Assembly (NCBI GenBank): GCA_016869025.1
Contig: VGFA01000010.1
Location: 1-64,000 of the forward strand
Length of the DNA: 64,000 nucleotides
Direction: 5' to 3'
Source: Armatimonadota bacterium
GTDB lineage: Bacteria > Sysuimicrobiota > Sysuimicrobiia > Sysuimicrobiales > Humicultoraceae
The position numbers and the translations under genes were made by a program. Below are positions 54,201 through 62,510 of this stretch, one piece after another. Position 1 is the first letter of the stretch. Every line of letters begins with the position of its first letter. The notes below the pieces were generated by a model that had not been told where the DNA came from, ran no database searches, and saw only the letters and a program-made list of their open reading frames with translations.

Positions 54201-55675
54201 GAGGCACACTGGCCACGCCCGAGATAGGGTTTGCGCTGGAGATCGCCCGCGGCGGCGTGGAGGGTGCCACGTTCGACTCCCTCGTGGCGAACGCCTACTA
54301 CCGTGAGGGGCTGCTTCAGGTGCAGCAGGCGCTTCTCGTGCAGAGCGGGCACAAGCTACGACTATCGGGCAGCCTGCCCTTCAACCCTGCCCTGGGGCGC
54401 TTCGATGAGCGCAGGCCCGTGGACCTCCGTCTGGGGCTGGCCGATGTCAACCTCGGACTGCTCCGATTGGCTACCGATTTCGTGGAAGAAGGAACCGGAG
54501 CCGTAGAGGGCGAGGTCCGTATCGGTGGAACTGTGGGCGCTCCGCGGCTGGCCGGCGGCGTGCGCGTCCAGGACGGCCGGCTGCGCCTGCGCGGCATGCA
54601 GGCACCGGTCGAATCGCTGCGCCTTGCGCTGCAGTTCGACGAGACCACCGTCCGCGTGGCCGAGGGAACGGCACGCCTGGGCGATGGCACCGTGCGCCTG
54701 GAGGGAGCCGCACGGATCCTGGGCGTTTCCTCCACCAGGCCGGTGCTCGCGGTTTCCGAGGATGCACCACTTGTGCTGCACGCGTCTGGTGCGCGGGTTG
54801 CGGTCCCTCCATACGTGGACGCCCGCGCGTCGGGATCGGTGCGCCTTTGGGGAACGCTTGGTGACGCGCGCCGTCCGCCCACGGCAGAGGGCCGGTTGAC
54901 CGTCTCAGAGGGAACCGTAAGCATAACCTCGGCCGCCGGTCCCCCGATCGCCCCGCGCCTGCCGCTGGCATTTCGCGGCCTGCAGTTCGATGCCGGTCGC
55001 GGTCTTGCCGTCAACATCGGTGGCCTCAAGTTCGACATCGTGCCCGGGGGCTCGCTGTTGCTCACAGGGACGCTGCGCAACCCCATGCTCGAGGGCACCG
55101 TTCATGCCCAGGAGGGGACCGTGGCCGCGCTGGGCGCCGTGTTCAGTCTGAGGGAAGGAACGGCCACGTTTCAGCCGCACATGGGACTCCGCCCGGTCAT
55201 CTCGGCCCGCGCTGATACGCAGGCAGGGGCGACGCACATCACGCTGGGCGTTCGCGGAACCGCGCCTGACGGATTGACCCTCGACCTGCACTCCGATCCG
55301 GAACGACCCCGCGCCGAGATCGTGGCCCTGCTTGCCCAGCAGGCCGGTTTCACGCGCCTCATCGAGGGAGACGTGGAGGGCGCGCTCCGGGCGGAAATCG
55401 GCCGGCTGCTGTTTGGACGGGTAAGTCTTGCGCTGGGCCGCGCGGTCGGTCTGACCGAACTCGTCATCGAGTACGACTTCGAGCGACCGCTGACGCTACG
55501 CGCAGGGAAGCGGCTGCTACCCAACCTGTACCTCACCGCACAGACTACCTTTGAAGAGCGCACGCGGTGGCTGTGGGCCCTGGAGTACCGATTCAGTCGC
55601 GCCTGGCAGTTCGCCCTGCGCTCGGACTCGGCCGGCCACTGGGACGCGATCTTCTGGTACGCCACCCGCTTCTAG
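51281..55675 (+). CDS. tamB: TamB-like translocation and assembly protein
   Basis: A 1464-residue protein with one N-terminal membrane anchor (residues ~10-30, VAVLVAVLVFCGASAWALEA) and a long periplasmic beta structure made of repeating hydrophobic strands, typical of the AsmA/TamB group of bridge-like proteins that move phospholipid or help insert outer-membrane proteins. The C-terminal ~400 residues are the DUF490/TamB domain, ending in a beta-barrel-like segment (EYRFSRAWQFALRS). Size is within the family range (1250-1500). It lies directly upstream of sigma and bamA genes, as TamB often neighbours BamA-family genes. Confidence 0.92.
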   Translation: MRTRKSTNRSASWVAVLVAVLVFCGASAWALEALRHRAREMAVAALGAGLGSDIAIGGIRGDPWQGVVLEAVSLPGPPDSRRPLLTARRATLAFDTQALVRALARRSGIARSIEQVILDEPVLALERDASGAWNIPPALGRIAGPPGAPAFVGRVIVRNGTVEFVDRRRVAPEVFRTRMAGVNGSADFAGAPRIALRASFQEERGGNRSPGRLQGTYTTSSRTLDLDLEASDGDAGAWGPYLMPGRDIRITGGRFGGSLHLLWTRTGVRSFTDYYGRIAVRDGRADVPSRRAVVSGVLGEIEMSSGRIRSPLLRGAIDGVPLEVSGEASFNGEPYLDLVVRSAAAEMTTLGRLLYPRAPHRLAGIAAGEVRVSGPFRALRAEGRIEMARARLDALPLSGASTEFTLQNQWLSLVNARGDVAGGTARGSAWWAVGAPEFSLAARLEGADAAILPRWVPAVPSGLRGRIGGSIAAVGGGRGLTLAGRAFLVGAAAGDVTLDSLEASFRSGSGGIALEHLRLGRGEAWAIASGYLRPGGDIALEARAGAVELSQLPPSLAREGLSGRADFAGRVLGSLRDPELAGTVLVREGAFAGLDFDVARGGVTLRQSGIRLDGLAVRSGRAHLRAAGSLTWRPVATLALDVEVERAPAAALGKAMALSMPVGGLADGSARIEGPLARPSAAGTVALREVEAGGQIADQASASFQWDGTRLVVTGGLLRRRDSEVSFSGVYHRRSGLAFDLAARRLDLADLTLPASNTAPMEGRFDAVGRITGLPASPAVALTFTSPDLVLNGTRFDQTSGEMRWKAGTLRVQPLVLRARSERYEVTGEIRTGSIPGATLSATVADGRLSTLLGLAGVRLAFPLDGTVSGSADLDGPMANPTARLDLRMASGKLGTHTIEGGGADLVLSDGFLTVREFELRSGRGRIAAAGRLNLRGENQIELSGTDLELDFLRPVLRLRRPLTGRLDFTMQLGGTLATPEIGFALEIARGGVEGATFDSLVANAYYREGLLQVQQALLVQSGHKLRLSGSLPFNPALGRFDERRPVDLRLGLADVNLGLLRLATDFVEEGTGAVEGEVRIGGTVGAPRLAGGVRVQDGRLRLRGMQAPVESLRLALQFDETTVRVAEGTARLGDGTVRLEGAARILGVSSTRPVLAVSEDAPLVLHASGARVAVPPYVDARASGSVRLWGTLGDARRPPTAEGRLTVSEGTVSITSAAGPPIAPRLPLAFRGLQFDAGRGLAVNIGGLKFDIVPGGSLLLTGTLRNPMLEGTVHAQEGTVAALGAVFSLREGTATFQPHMGLRPVISARADTQAGATHITLGVRGTAPDGLTLDLHSDPERPRAEIVALLAQQAGFTRLIEGDVEGALRAEIGRLLFGRVSLALGRAVGLTELVIEYDFERPLTLRAGKRLLPNLYLTAQTTFEERTRWLWALEYRFSRAWQFALRSDSAGHWDAIFWYATRF

Positions 55676-55753
55676 TCCTCCTACAGGAAATCGGGACCGC
55701 GGGTCGAACGCTCCAATCGCTGGGGCTTGGCTCCGGCGGAGGGCAATCCGGCC

Positions 55754-56404
55754 GTGTTCTCTGACTACCTGCGGGAACTGCAGAAGGTTGCGCTGCTGAC
55801 CCCCTCCGAGGAGGCCGAGCACTGGGAGGCCTTCAGGGTCCGCGGCGACGCCGCGAGCCGGCTCCGCCTGATCGAGGCCTATCAGCCCCTCGTCTTCAAG
55901 GTGGTCATGCTGCTTCGTCCCCCCGAACCGTTGCTCATGGACCTGATCCAGGAAGGAGCCGTGGGGCTGATAGAGGCCGTGGAGCGATTCGATCCCGATC
56001 GAGGGGTCCGGTTCTCGACCTTCGCCTCCTATCGCATCAGGGGCCGGGCGCTCAACGCGCTGGATCGCGTCCGGATCGAGGTCTCGCTGGACCAGGTGCT
56101 GGCGGCCGCCGATGAGCCCTATCCCCTGGCACGCCTGGCCGATCCCGACGCCGCCCTGGCGCTGGCCGTTGTCGAAGACCGCACGGTGGTTGCCCGCGTC
56201 CTGGCAGCGATCGAAGCGCTCCCGCCGCGAGAGCGCAGGGTGCTGGATGCCGTGGTGAACGCCAGGGAGCCGCGACACATTGCGCGCGAGCTGCGGATCA
56301 GCCTTTCCCACTTCTACCGACTGCAGAAGCAGGCCCTGGAACACCTGCGCACGGTGCTGGGGCCGGAGGCCATGCACCAGCCGCAACGCGCACCGGGATA
56401 TTAG
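55754..56404 (+). CDS. Sigma-70 family RNA polymerase sigma factor
   Basis: A 216-residue sigma factor. Region 2 is clear ([40 protein letters not shown]) and region 4 is seen in [14 protein letters not shown] and [20 protein letters not shown]. Region 3 is short, and regions 1 and 3.2 are absent, so it is an alternative sigma factor of the SigF/FliA-like size. GTG 55754 is chosen with GGAGGG ten bases upstream; TTG 55727 is an alternative. Its setting between tamB and bamA suggests envelope-related targets. Confidence 0.87.
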   Translation: MFSDYLRELQKVALLTPSEEAEHWEAFRVRGDAASRLRLIEAYQPLVFKVVMLLRPPEPLLMDLIQEGAVGLIEAVERFDPDRGVRFSTFASYRIRGRALNALDRVRIEVSLDQVLAAADEPYPLARLADPDAALALAVVEDRTVVARVLAAIEALPPRERRVLDAVVNAREPRHIARELRISLSHFYRLQKQALEHLRTVLGPEAMHQPQRAPGY

Positions 56405-56432
56405 GATTGCCACGCGGCTGGGGGGAGCAGGT

Positions 56433-57062
56433 ATGGAGCAGGATAACAAGGGACTCACCGAGCGTATATCCTTCGCAGAGAACTGGCTGGCCCGGGCGCG
56501 GCAGCAGGTAGAGGACGGCCACCGTGAGCGAGGATTGCTCACCCTGGTGCTGGCCGCGGCCGAGGTCCGTCTCGCACGCGAGGCCGGCGGGCCGGCCGCG
56601 CGGCTCCGGCCGGACAGGCGCGCGCTGTCGGGCTGGATCGCCGCAGGGATGACCGTGCTCTCCGCAGCCACGCTCATCTTCCTGGTCGTTCCGCGCACCG
56701 CTGGCCCGACGGACGTGCACAGCGGCCAGGCACCGCCGGTTGTCTTCCTCTCAGGAGGCACGGGCGCCATGCTGGACCTGGTGACGGTTCCACCGCCCGC
56801 GGCAGAGAAGACGGTTACCAGGACGATAATCGTCCGGGTGCCCGTGACGATAACGAAGGGTGCTGCGCCGCAGGCGGCGCCCGCGACCGCCCCTAGCCGG
56901 CCTGCCGCCCGGCACGTGCCAGCGGGCCCGCCGCTGCCTTCTCCTGCGACGGCAGTGACAGCTGGTTCCACGGCCCCGCCGCCCGCGCTGTTGAGCGAGG
57001 CCGACATGATTGAGTTGGTCCTGGCCGCAGAACGCTCGCTGCGCCGGTCGGCCGGCCACTAG
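56433..57062 (+). CDS. Single-span membrane protein, possible anti-sigma partner
   Basis: A 209-residue protein of no recognised family. Residues 1-65 are a soluble helical domain (TERISFAENWLARARQQVED), residues ~70-90 one membrane helix (WIAAGMTVLSAATLIFLVV), and the rest an Ala/Pro/Thr-rich outside segment ending in a helix (LLSEADMIELVLAAERSLRR). The layout and its place 28 bases after the sigma gene resemble membrane anti-sigma factors, but no zinc motif or known anti-sigma domain is visible. ATG 56433 follows GGGGGGAG. Confidence 0.7.
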   Translation: MEQDNKGLTERISFAENWLARARQQVEDGHRERGLLTLVLAAAEVRLAREAGGPAARLRPDRRALSGWIAAGMTVLSAATLIFLVVPRTAGPTDVHSGQAPPVVFLSGGTGAMLDLVTVPPPAAEKTVTRTIIVRVPVTITKGAAPQAAPATAPSRPAARHVPAGPPLPSPATAVTAGSTAPPPALLSEADMIELVLAAERSLRRSAGH

Positions 57063-57141
57063 CCGGTACCCACGGACTTGCGCGCCGGTAGACCCGGATG
57101 ATACGCTGCGGGCAGTTTCGCCTGCTCAGAGGAGGAGAATA

Positions 57142-59052
57142 TTGCCCCGCCGGTTGCGACTGCGCACTATACTGATTGTCTCAGCGGTGTTCCTGGGAGT
57201 GGTAGGTTTCTTGGGGCCGGTCATCGGGCCCGCGGCCGAGGGCGCGCCTGCACCTGCTCCTTCGCCCGCCCCCTCACCCGCCCCCCAACCCGCGCCTTCA
57301 CCCGCTCCCTCGCCCGCGCCGGCCCCAGCTCCGTCGCCGACGCCCGTGCCCACGCCGCCGCTACCGCCCAAGATAACGGACGTGGCGGTGCGGGGGCTCG
57401 AACGCGTGCCGGCCTCGATTGTTCTCGACTCAATAGGGGTACGCGTGGGAGAGCTGCTCTCCGAAGAACGGATGCGGGCCGATGTGGCCTCGATTGTGGC
57501 GACCGGGTGGTTTGCCGATGCCACCGCGCGGGTCGAGCCATACCGGGATGGCGTGCGCGTTGCCTTCCTGCTGGTGGAGAACCCGGCGATTGCCCAGGTC
57601 ATCATAGAGGGCAACACCGTGATCCCTACGCCGGATCTGGTTCGGGCACTGAACCTCCCGCTGGGTGAGGTGCTCAACGTCATCCGCCTTCGGGACGGTA
57701 CGCGGGCGATCGAGAAGCTCTACGAGGAGCGCGGGTTCGTCCTGGCCCGCGTCGCCGACATCGCCATAGCGCCCAACGGCGATGTCCGGCTTCGCCTGCG
57801 CATCACGGAAGGCCGGGTCGAGGCCATCCAGTACAAGGGCCTGGTCAAGACCCAGCGCTACGTAGTGGATCGGGGAGCGATCGTGCGCAAGGATCGGGTC
57901 TTCAACATCAACGAGATGAACCGGGACCTCCAGCGGATATTCAGCCTGGAACTGTTCGAGAACGTGCAGGCCCGGCCCCAGCCCGGGAGCACGCCTGAGA
58001 CCGTCATCGTCGAGATCGAGGTGAAGGAGCAGCCGACACAGCAGGCCCGTTTCGGCCTTGGGTACGGCGACCGTACCGGGATCGTGGGGCTGCTGGAGTA
58101 CTCCGAGCGGAACTGGAAGGGCAGGAATCAGACGATCGCCGTGCGGTTCGAGCGCGGGCTCGGGGACCGAAACGTTCCGACCCTGACCGGGCCGGCGGCA
58201 AGCAACTTCTCGATCACCTATCGGGATCCGTGGTTCGACGCGAGGCAGACCGCGCTCGACGTATCGCTCTACGAGAGCAACACCGCGGACATGGAGTACA
58301 CGGGGGGCACCATAGTGTCCCGTTTCATGCTGAACCGTCTGGGCAGCGTGATCGGGTTCGCGCGGCCGCTGGATACGGTTACCACGGCGTCCGTGCGTCT
58401 GCGCTCTGAGCGTGCCGTGATCACGCCGTTGCCCCTGGATCCGACCAAGCCGCCCTGTGACACCAATCCCGACGATCCGCTGTGCCCCAAGCCGCCGCCA
58501 TCGTACTACACCCCCGGGAGAACCGTCGCTCTGCAGCTCGCGGCCGCTCGCGACCGGCGCGATCACAGGTACACGCCCACCAAGGGCGACCGGATGAGCC
58601 TGGCCATGGACATCGGGCTCCAGGCGCTGGGAGGCGACTTCGGGTTCGGCAAGTACACCTTTGAGTACTCCCGGTACTTCCCCGCCGGCTCAGGTGTGTT
58701 TGTCGGCCGTACGATGCTGGGTATGAGCCACGGCAACCTGCCGCTACAGGAGCAATTCGTCCTGGGAGGGTCGTCAACTTTCAGAGGCGCTCTGCTGGCG
58801 CGGTACCGGGGACCCGATGTTGCGCTACTTAACCTGGAGTACCGAACGCCCCTGGGCGGTCTTGCCAAGCAGCTCAAGGACTTCACCGGCATCGTGTTCG
58901 TAGACGCGGGTGGCGCACCCATCGCAGCGGGCATTCACTTCGGATACGGTATCGGCATGAGCATCACCACGCCCGTTGGCCCGATTCGAATAGACTACGC
59001 CATCGGACCGGAGGGCCGGCAGACCTGGCTCAGCATCGGCCAGCCTTTCTGA
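57142..59052 (+). CDS. bamA: Outer-membrane assembly factor BamA
   Basis: A 636-residue Omp85 protein. After a signal/anchor helix (residues 8-30) comes a Pro-Ala-Ser repeat linker (~35-77), then about three POTRA domains (KITDVAVRGLERVPASIVLD; AQVIIEGNTVIPTPDLVRAL; EAIQYKGLVKTQRY) and a 16-strand-type barrel from ~residue 300, with the lid-lock-like GGSSTFRGALLARYRGPD and the closing GPIRIDYAIGPEGRQ. E. coli BamA has five POTRAs and ~810 residues, so this is a short form. The start is TTG 57142, fixed by GGAGGAG five bases upstream. Confidence 0.93.
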   Translation: MPRRLRLRTILIVSAVFLGVVGFLGPVIGPAAEGAPAPAPSPAPSPAPQPAPSPAPSPAPAPAPSPTPVPTPPLPPKITDVAVRGLERVPASIVLDSIGVRVGELLSEERMRADVASIVATGWFADATARVEPYRDGVRVAFLLVENPAIAQVIIEGNTVIPTPDLVRALNLPLGEVLNVIRLRDGTRAIEKLYEERGFVLARVADIAIAPNGDVRLRLRITEGRVEAIQYKGLVKTQRYVVDRGAIVRKDRVFNINEMNRDLQRIFSLELFENVQARPQPGSTPETVIVEIEVKEQPTQQARFGLGYGDRTGIVGLLEYSERNWKGRNQTIAVRFERGLGDRNVPTLTGPAASNFSITYRDPWFDARQTALDVSLYESNTADMEYTGGTIVSRFMLNRLGSVIGFARPLDTVTTASVRLRSERAVITPLPLDPTKPPCDTNPDDPLCPKPPPSYYTPGRTVALQLAAARDRRDHRYTPTKGDRMSLAMDIGLQALGGDFGFGKYTFEYSRYFPAGSGVFVGRTMLGMSHGNLPLQEQFVLGGSSTFRGALLARYRGPDVALLNLEYRTPLGGLAKQLKDFTGIVFVDAGGAPIAAGIHFGYGIGMSITTPVGPIRIDYAIGPEGRQTWLSIGQPF

Positions 59053-59072
59053 GTTTCTCCCTGGTCCGGCGG

Positions 59073-60359
59073 ATGCTCGCCGCCGTCCGGTTGGGTTGTC
59101 CGCTGGCCCTCGTGGTCATCCTTGCGGCCGCGGCCGTGCCCGCGCGTGCCGCAGACCCCATCCAGCGCGTGGAGATCGGCCTGGTCGTTGACGGAGGGGA
59201 TCCCCACCCGCTGGTCGCCCGGCGGATCGTTGAGGCGATCACGACCGCAAGCGAGCGGTTGCTCCTTGGGCGGGACAGCGAGGTGGTCGCCCGGCAGGAG
59301 GCGGCGCTGGCCGGGGTGCTGAGGGAAGTCATTGATCGCGTGGTACGCGGCTACCGCACGGTAGGGCTTGGATTCCAGACCGGCGCCACAACGGTGGTGC
59401 GCATCCAACTGCAGCCACGGCTGCCGGTGCTGGGAGAAGTGCCGGTGGTCACGTCCCTGCCAGGGGTGCATCCCGACGCGCAGCCGCTGGTGCGCGCCTC
59501 CCTGGAGCCGGTGGTGCTCGAACTCCGGGGCCTGGTCGCCAGGTTGCCCGCGGAAGCCCTGGAGTGGGCTGCGCCGATCATCGAGCGTAGGATCACGGAG
59601 CTGGTCGAGGGAGCCTCCCCGGGGTTCACAGGGACGGCCCGGATTGAGAGCGATCCTCCCTGGCGAGTGGCAGTGTCTGTGACCGCGAGGGACACCCGCG
59701 TCATCCGCGACATAGGCGTTCGGTTCCGGTCCTCGTCAATTCCCTTCGTGCTGCTGGAGAGCCACGCGCCGCAGGTGGCCTCCATGGCAGAGCCGTTGAG
59801 GGGACTACCCGTGGCGTTTGCCCAGGCGCAACGCGCGCGGCTGGAGTCTCTCGTGGGCGAGCAGCTCCGCACCTATCCTCCGGTGCGACAGTACGGCGTC
59901 GTTGCGAGCCCGACACTGCGGATTGCCGAGGTCACCTACCTCAGCGTGGTGGCAGATTCAACGCTCTACCGCGGGCGCGTTGAGGCGCGGCTTAACTTTG
60001 GAACAAGCGCGCCGGCGCCCGACGTGCGCATCCAGCTCGGGCGACTGTTCGGATCGGTGGAACCCTTCGTAGAGATGACCCTGGTTCCGTCGAACCTGGC
60101 CTGGAGATGGGCCGCGGGATTGCGGGTTCAGGCCGGCACGGATCTTGCCATGGGCGTGTTGACGCGGTTTGAGTCCGAGGGGTTGGAGCCGTTCGTGCAG
60201 TACCGGCTCTCTCCCGACATGCACATCCACGGCACGTTCATGCCCCGGTCCGACCGCGTCGAGATGACGCTGACCTATCGCATCAACGAGTTCCTGTCGT
60301 GGGAGGCCGTGGCGACCTCCCGCGGCGCGGTCTGGCTCCGACTCGCCAGCAACCTGTAG
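59073..60359 (+). CDS. Exported protein of unknown function between bamA and ompH
   Basis: A 428-residue protein with a signal peptide (residues 1-27, LGCPLALVVILAAAAVPARA). I do not recognise a family. Residues ~28-230 alternate strands and helices, reminiscent of POTRA-like units (IQRVEIGLVVDGGDPHPLVA). The last ~140 residues consist of amphipathic strands with aromatic girdle residues (LAWRWAAGLRVQAGTDLAMG; PFVQYRLSPDMHIHGTFMPR) and end in LRLASNL, which could form a small outer-membrane barrel. The start has a weak ribosome site, 20 bases after bamA. Confidence 0.8.
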   Translation: MLAAVRLGCPLALVVILAAAAVPARAADPIQRVEIGLVVDGGDPHPLVARRIVEAITTASERLLLGRDSEVVARQEAALAGVLREVIDRVVRGYRTVGLGFQTGATTVVRIQLQPRLPVLGEVPVVTSLPGVHPDAQPLVRASLEPVVLELRGLVARLPAEALEWAAPIIERRITELVEGASPGFTGTARIESDPPWRVAVSVTARDTRVIRDIGVRFRSSSIPFVLLESHAPQVASMAEPLRGLPVAFAQAQRARLESLVGEQLRTYPPVRQYGVVASPTLRIAEVTYLSVVADSTLYRGRVEARLNFGTSAPAPDVRIQLGRLFGSVEPFVEMTLVPSNLAWRWAAGLRVQAGTDLAMGVLTRFESEGLEPFVQYRLSPDMHIHGTFMPRSDRVEMTLTYRINEFLSWEAVATSRGAVWLRLASNL

Positions 60360-60437
60360 CGGCGCAGAACCGCGTGCCGGTCGCGTTGACACGGTACGGT
60401 ACAATGGGCCTGTGCCAGCACTTGAAGGAGGTCTTAC

Positions 60438-60887
60438 ATGCGGGTAGATGCGCGGAAGCTCATCGTGGCCGTCGGGATCGCCGTGATTGTGATTGTCGGC
60501 GCCGCTCTGGTGCAGCGGCAGGTGCCGGTGTTCGGGCAGTCGTTTGAGGTAGGCTACGTCGAGATGCAGCGGGCTCTCGAGAGCCACCCACGCAAGGCGA
60601 GTTCAGAACGCGCGCTGCAGGAGTTCTACCAGGCCAAGCAGCGCGAGTTCAAGGAGCGCAGCAAGACCATGACCGCGTTCCAGCGCCAGGAGCTCGACCG
60701 CCAGCTCCAGCAGCAGATTCTTGAGAGACGCAACGAGCTGCTCGGCGGGTTGGACAAAGAGCTGCGCGCCGCCGTCGAGACCGTGGCGAAGCAGGCAGGC
60801 GTGACCGTGGTGCTCGACCGCTCGGTCGTGCTCTACGGCGGGACCGATCTGACCGATGCCGTCATCAAGGTGATAAAGGGCAAGTGA
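60438..60887 (+). CDS. OmpH/Skp-family periplasmic chaperone-like protein (first copy)
   Basis: A 149-residue protein. Residues 8-25 form a signal anchor (LIVAVGIAVIVIVGAALV); then EVGYVEMQRALESHPRKAS, the OmpH start, a central coiled coil (residues ~60-105) and the closing VLDRSVVLYGGTDLTDAVIK. Skp trimers carry unfolded outer-membrane proteins to BamA. AAGGAGG precedes ATG 60438 and a -10-like TACAAT lies at 60400-60405. It overlaps the second copy by four bases. Confidence 0.9.
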   Translation: MRVDARKLIVAVGIAVIVIVGAALVQRQVPVFGQSFEVGYVEMQRALESHPRKASSERALQEFYQAKQREFKERSKTMTAFQRQELDRQLQQQILERRNELLGGLDKELRAAVETVAKQAGVTVVLDRSVVLYGGTDLTDAVIKVIKGK

Positions 60888-62017
60888 TCACGCGCCTGCG
60901 CCCGGCCGCCGTTCTATGCCTGATGGCGGCCTTGATCCTGACGGGATGCCGCCCACAGAGCGGAGGGGCGCCAACGCCTACTCCGACTCCGGCCGCGGTC
61001 GCCACCCCGGCGGTCTACCGCGTTGGGTTCGTGGATCTTGGAAGAGCCCTCCGGGCCCATCGCCGGTGGCCCGAGATAGAGGCGCTGGCCAAGCAGATGG
61101 ACGTACTCCAAGTACGGCTGTCGAACCCGCCGCCCCCGCCAGAGGGCCCTGTCGTGGACCTCGGCCCCGAACTGAGGGCAGAGGTGGAACGGCTGCAGGC
61201 GATGTACCGGGCTGAGCTGACAACGATCGAAGGGCAGATCAAACAGCGAATCGAGGCGTTCGCCGCCGATCTCAAGGCCGAGCAGGAAGGCAGGCTCGCC
61301 GACCGGCACAAGCAGCTCAACGCCGAGCTCCAGCGGGTCATCGAGGCCAAGCGCGACGAGATGCAGCGCGAGCTGGACCGGTTTGAACTGGCGACGATGG
61401 CCGAGTACCGTGTTCCGTTGCTGAACCTGCGGCTGAAGGGTGACGTGGTCGGCGTGGCAAGCGAAGAAGAAGCCCGCCGCCTCACCCAGGAGGCCGAGCG
61501 GATCACCAAGGAGCGCGACGCGAAGGTCCGCGCAAGGGCACAGGCGCTCGAGAAGGCCCTGGAGGAGTTCCAACAGGCCAGAACCACCGAGGCCGAGGCC
61601 CAGATCAAGGCACTGATCGCATCCCTGGAGAATGATGCCAACGCCCGCATCAAGGCGAAGCAGGAAGAAGCCGACGCCGAGATGAAGGCCGCGGTGCATG
61701 CACGGGAGGAGTTGCTGAACCATGCCGTGGAGGAGCGGCGGAAACTCCTCGTCGGCTCGGCCAATCAGCAGATCAGGGTAACGCAGGAAGCGTACGCGCG
61801 CAGGATGGAGGCCCAGGCCGCCCGCCTGAGGCAGGAAATGGAGACGCTTGCCGGCCAGCGCTTCAGACTAGAGGACAGTCTCCTCGCCGAGATCAAGATC
61901 GAGGTCGCCGCAGTAGCGCAAGACAAGAAGATTGACGCGGTGCTGACCCGGGTGCTGGCGAGCACGACCGCGGTGGACCTGACGGAGTCGGTCATCGTCC
62001 GGATCCGGCGTCCTTGA
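60884..62017 (+). CDS. Long OmpH-like lipoprotein with extended coiled coil (second copy)
   Basis: A 377-residue protein. The lipobox LTGC ends a signal peptide at Cys22, so it should be a lipoprotein. VGFVDLGRALRAHRRWPEIE and the C-terminal KIDAVLTRVLASTTAVDLTE match the two ends of OmpH, but the helical middle (residues ~95-340) is two to three times longer than in Skp, rich in Glu/Lys/Ala/Gln. A long tentacle or filament is expected. GTG 60884 overlaps the first copy. Exact function unknown. Confidence 0.83.
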   Translation: MITRLRPAAVLCLMAALILTGCRPQSGGAPTPTPTPAAVATPAVYRVGFVDLGRALRAHRRWPEIEALAKQMDVLQVRLSNPPPPPEGPVVDLGPELRAEVERLQAMYRAELTTIEGQIKQRIEAFAADLKAEQEGRLADRHKQLNAELQRVIEAKRDEMQRELDRFELATMAEYRVPLLNLRLKGDVVGVASEEEARRLTQEAERITKERDAKVRARAQALEKALEEFQQARTTEAEAQIKALIASLENDANARIKAKQEEADAEMKAAVHAREELLNHAVEERRKLLVGSANQQIRVTQEAYARRMEAQAARLRQEMETLAGQRFRLEDSLLAEIKIEVAAVAQDKKIDAVLTRVLASTTAVDLTESVIVRIRRP

Positions 62018-62057
62018 CAATGGGGAGATGCGGGCAATGAGGCGGTGGAGAGAGAGC

Positions 62058-62483
62058 ATGAGGTATCGTCATGCGGCGGTGCTGACCCTGGCCCTGGTGG
62101 TGCTTGCAGCGGGCGCGGCAGGATGCACGGCCGGGAGGATAGGGCTCGTGGACAGCCCGCGGATCCTGGCCGAGAGCGCCAAGGCGCTCCGTTACCAGAA
62201 GGAGATTGACGACCGCGAGTCCGCGATGACCACGGATCTGCAGATGCTCGTGGGCCAGCTCTCCAAGGAGGACCTGGAGGCGCGGCGCCAGCAGTACTTC
62301 CGTGAGCTCCAGGGGTTGCGGGCCGAGCTGGAGGCTTCCCTGAACCGCGAGGTCCGGGACGTCATCCACCAGGTGGTTCGGGAGAAGCGCCTGCGCGGCG
62401 TGATTCTCAAGGGTCCGGTCTTCTACAGCAGGCCTGGGACCACGGTTGACATTACGCAGGAAGTAATAGACAGGTTGAAGTAG
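62058..62483 (+). CDS. OmpH-like exported protein (third copy)
   Basis: A 141-residue protein. A signal peptide ends in AAGAAGC, a weak lipobox (Ala at -3), so lipidation is uncertain. RIGLVDSPRILAESAKALRY, a coiled middle and the closing VDITQEVIDRLK follow the OmpH pattern. ATG 62058 has GGAGAGAG upstream; ATG 62028 would add ten charged residues. It is the third successive OmpH-like gene, ahead of lpxD. Confidence 0.82.
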   Translation: MRYRHAAVLTLALVVLAAGAAGCTAGRIGLVDSPRILAESAKALRYQKEIDDRESAMTTDLQMLVGQLSKEDLEARRQQYFRELQGLRAELEASLNREVRDVIHQVVREKRLRGVILKGPVFYSRPGTTVDITQEVIDRLK

Positions 62484-62510
62484 CGTCCCAGGCGACGCCG
62501 GGAGTCTCCC

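Noticed and set aside
57241-57370. Short tandem-like repeats that might suggest a CRISPR or VNTR
   Set aside because: They are codons for an Ala-Pro-Ser linker in bamA, with no spacers and no neighbouring cas genes.
60386-60405. TTGACA and TACAAT upstream of the first ompH-like gene as one promoter
   Set aside because: The spacing is only 8 bases, far too short; TACAAT alone may still be a weak -10.
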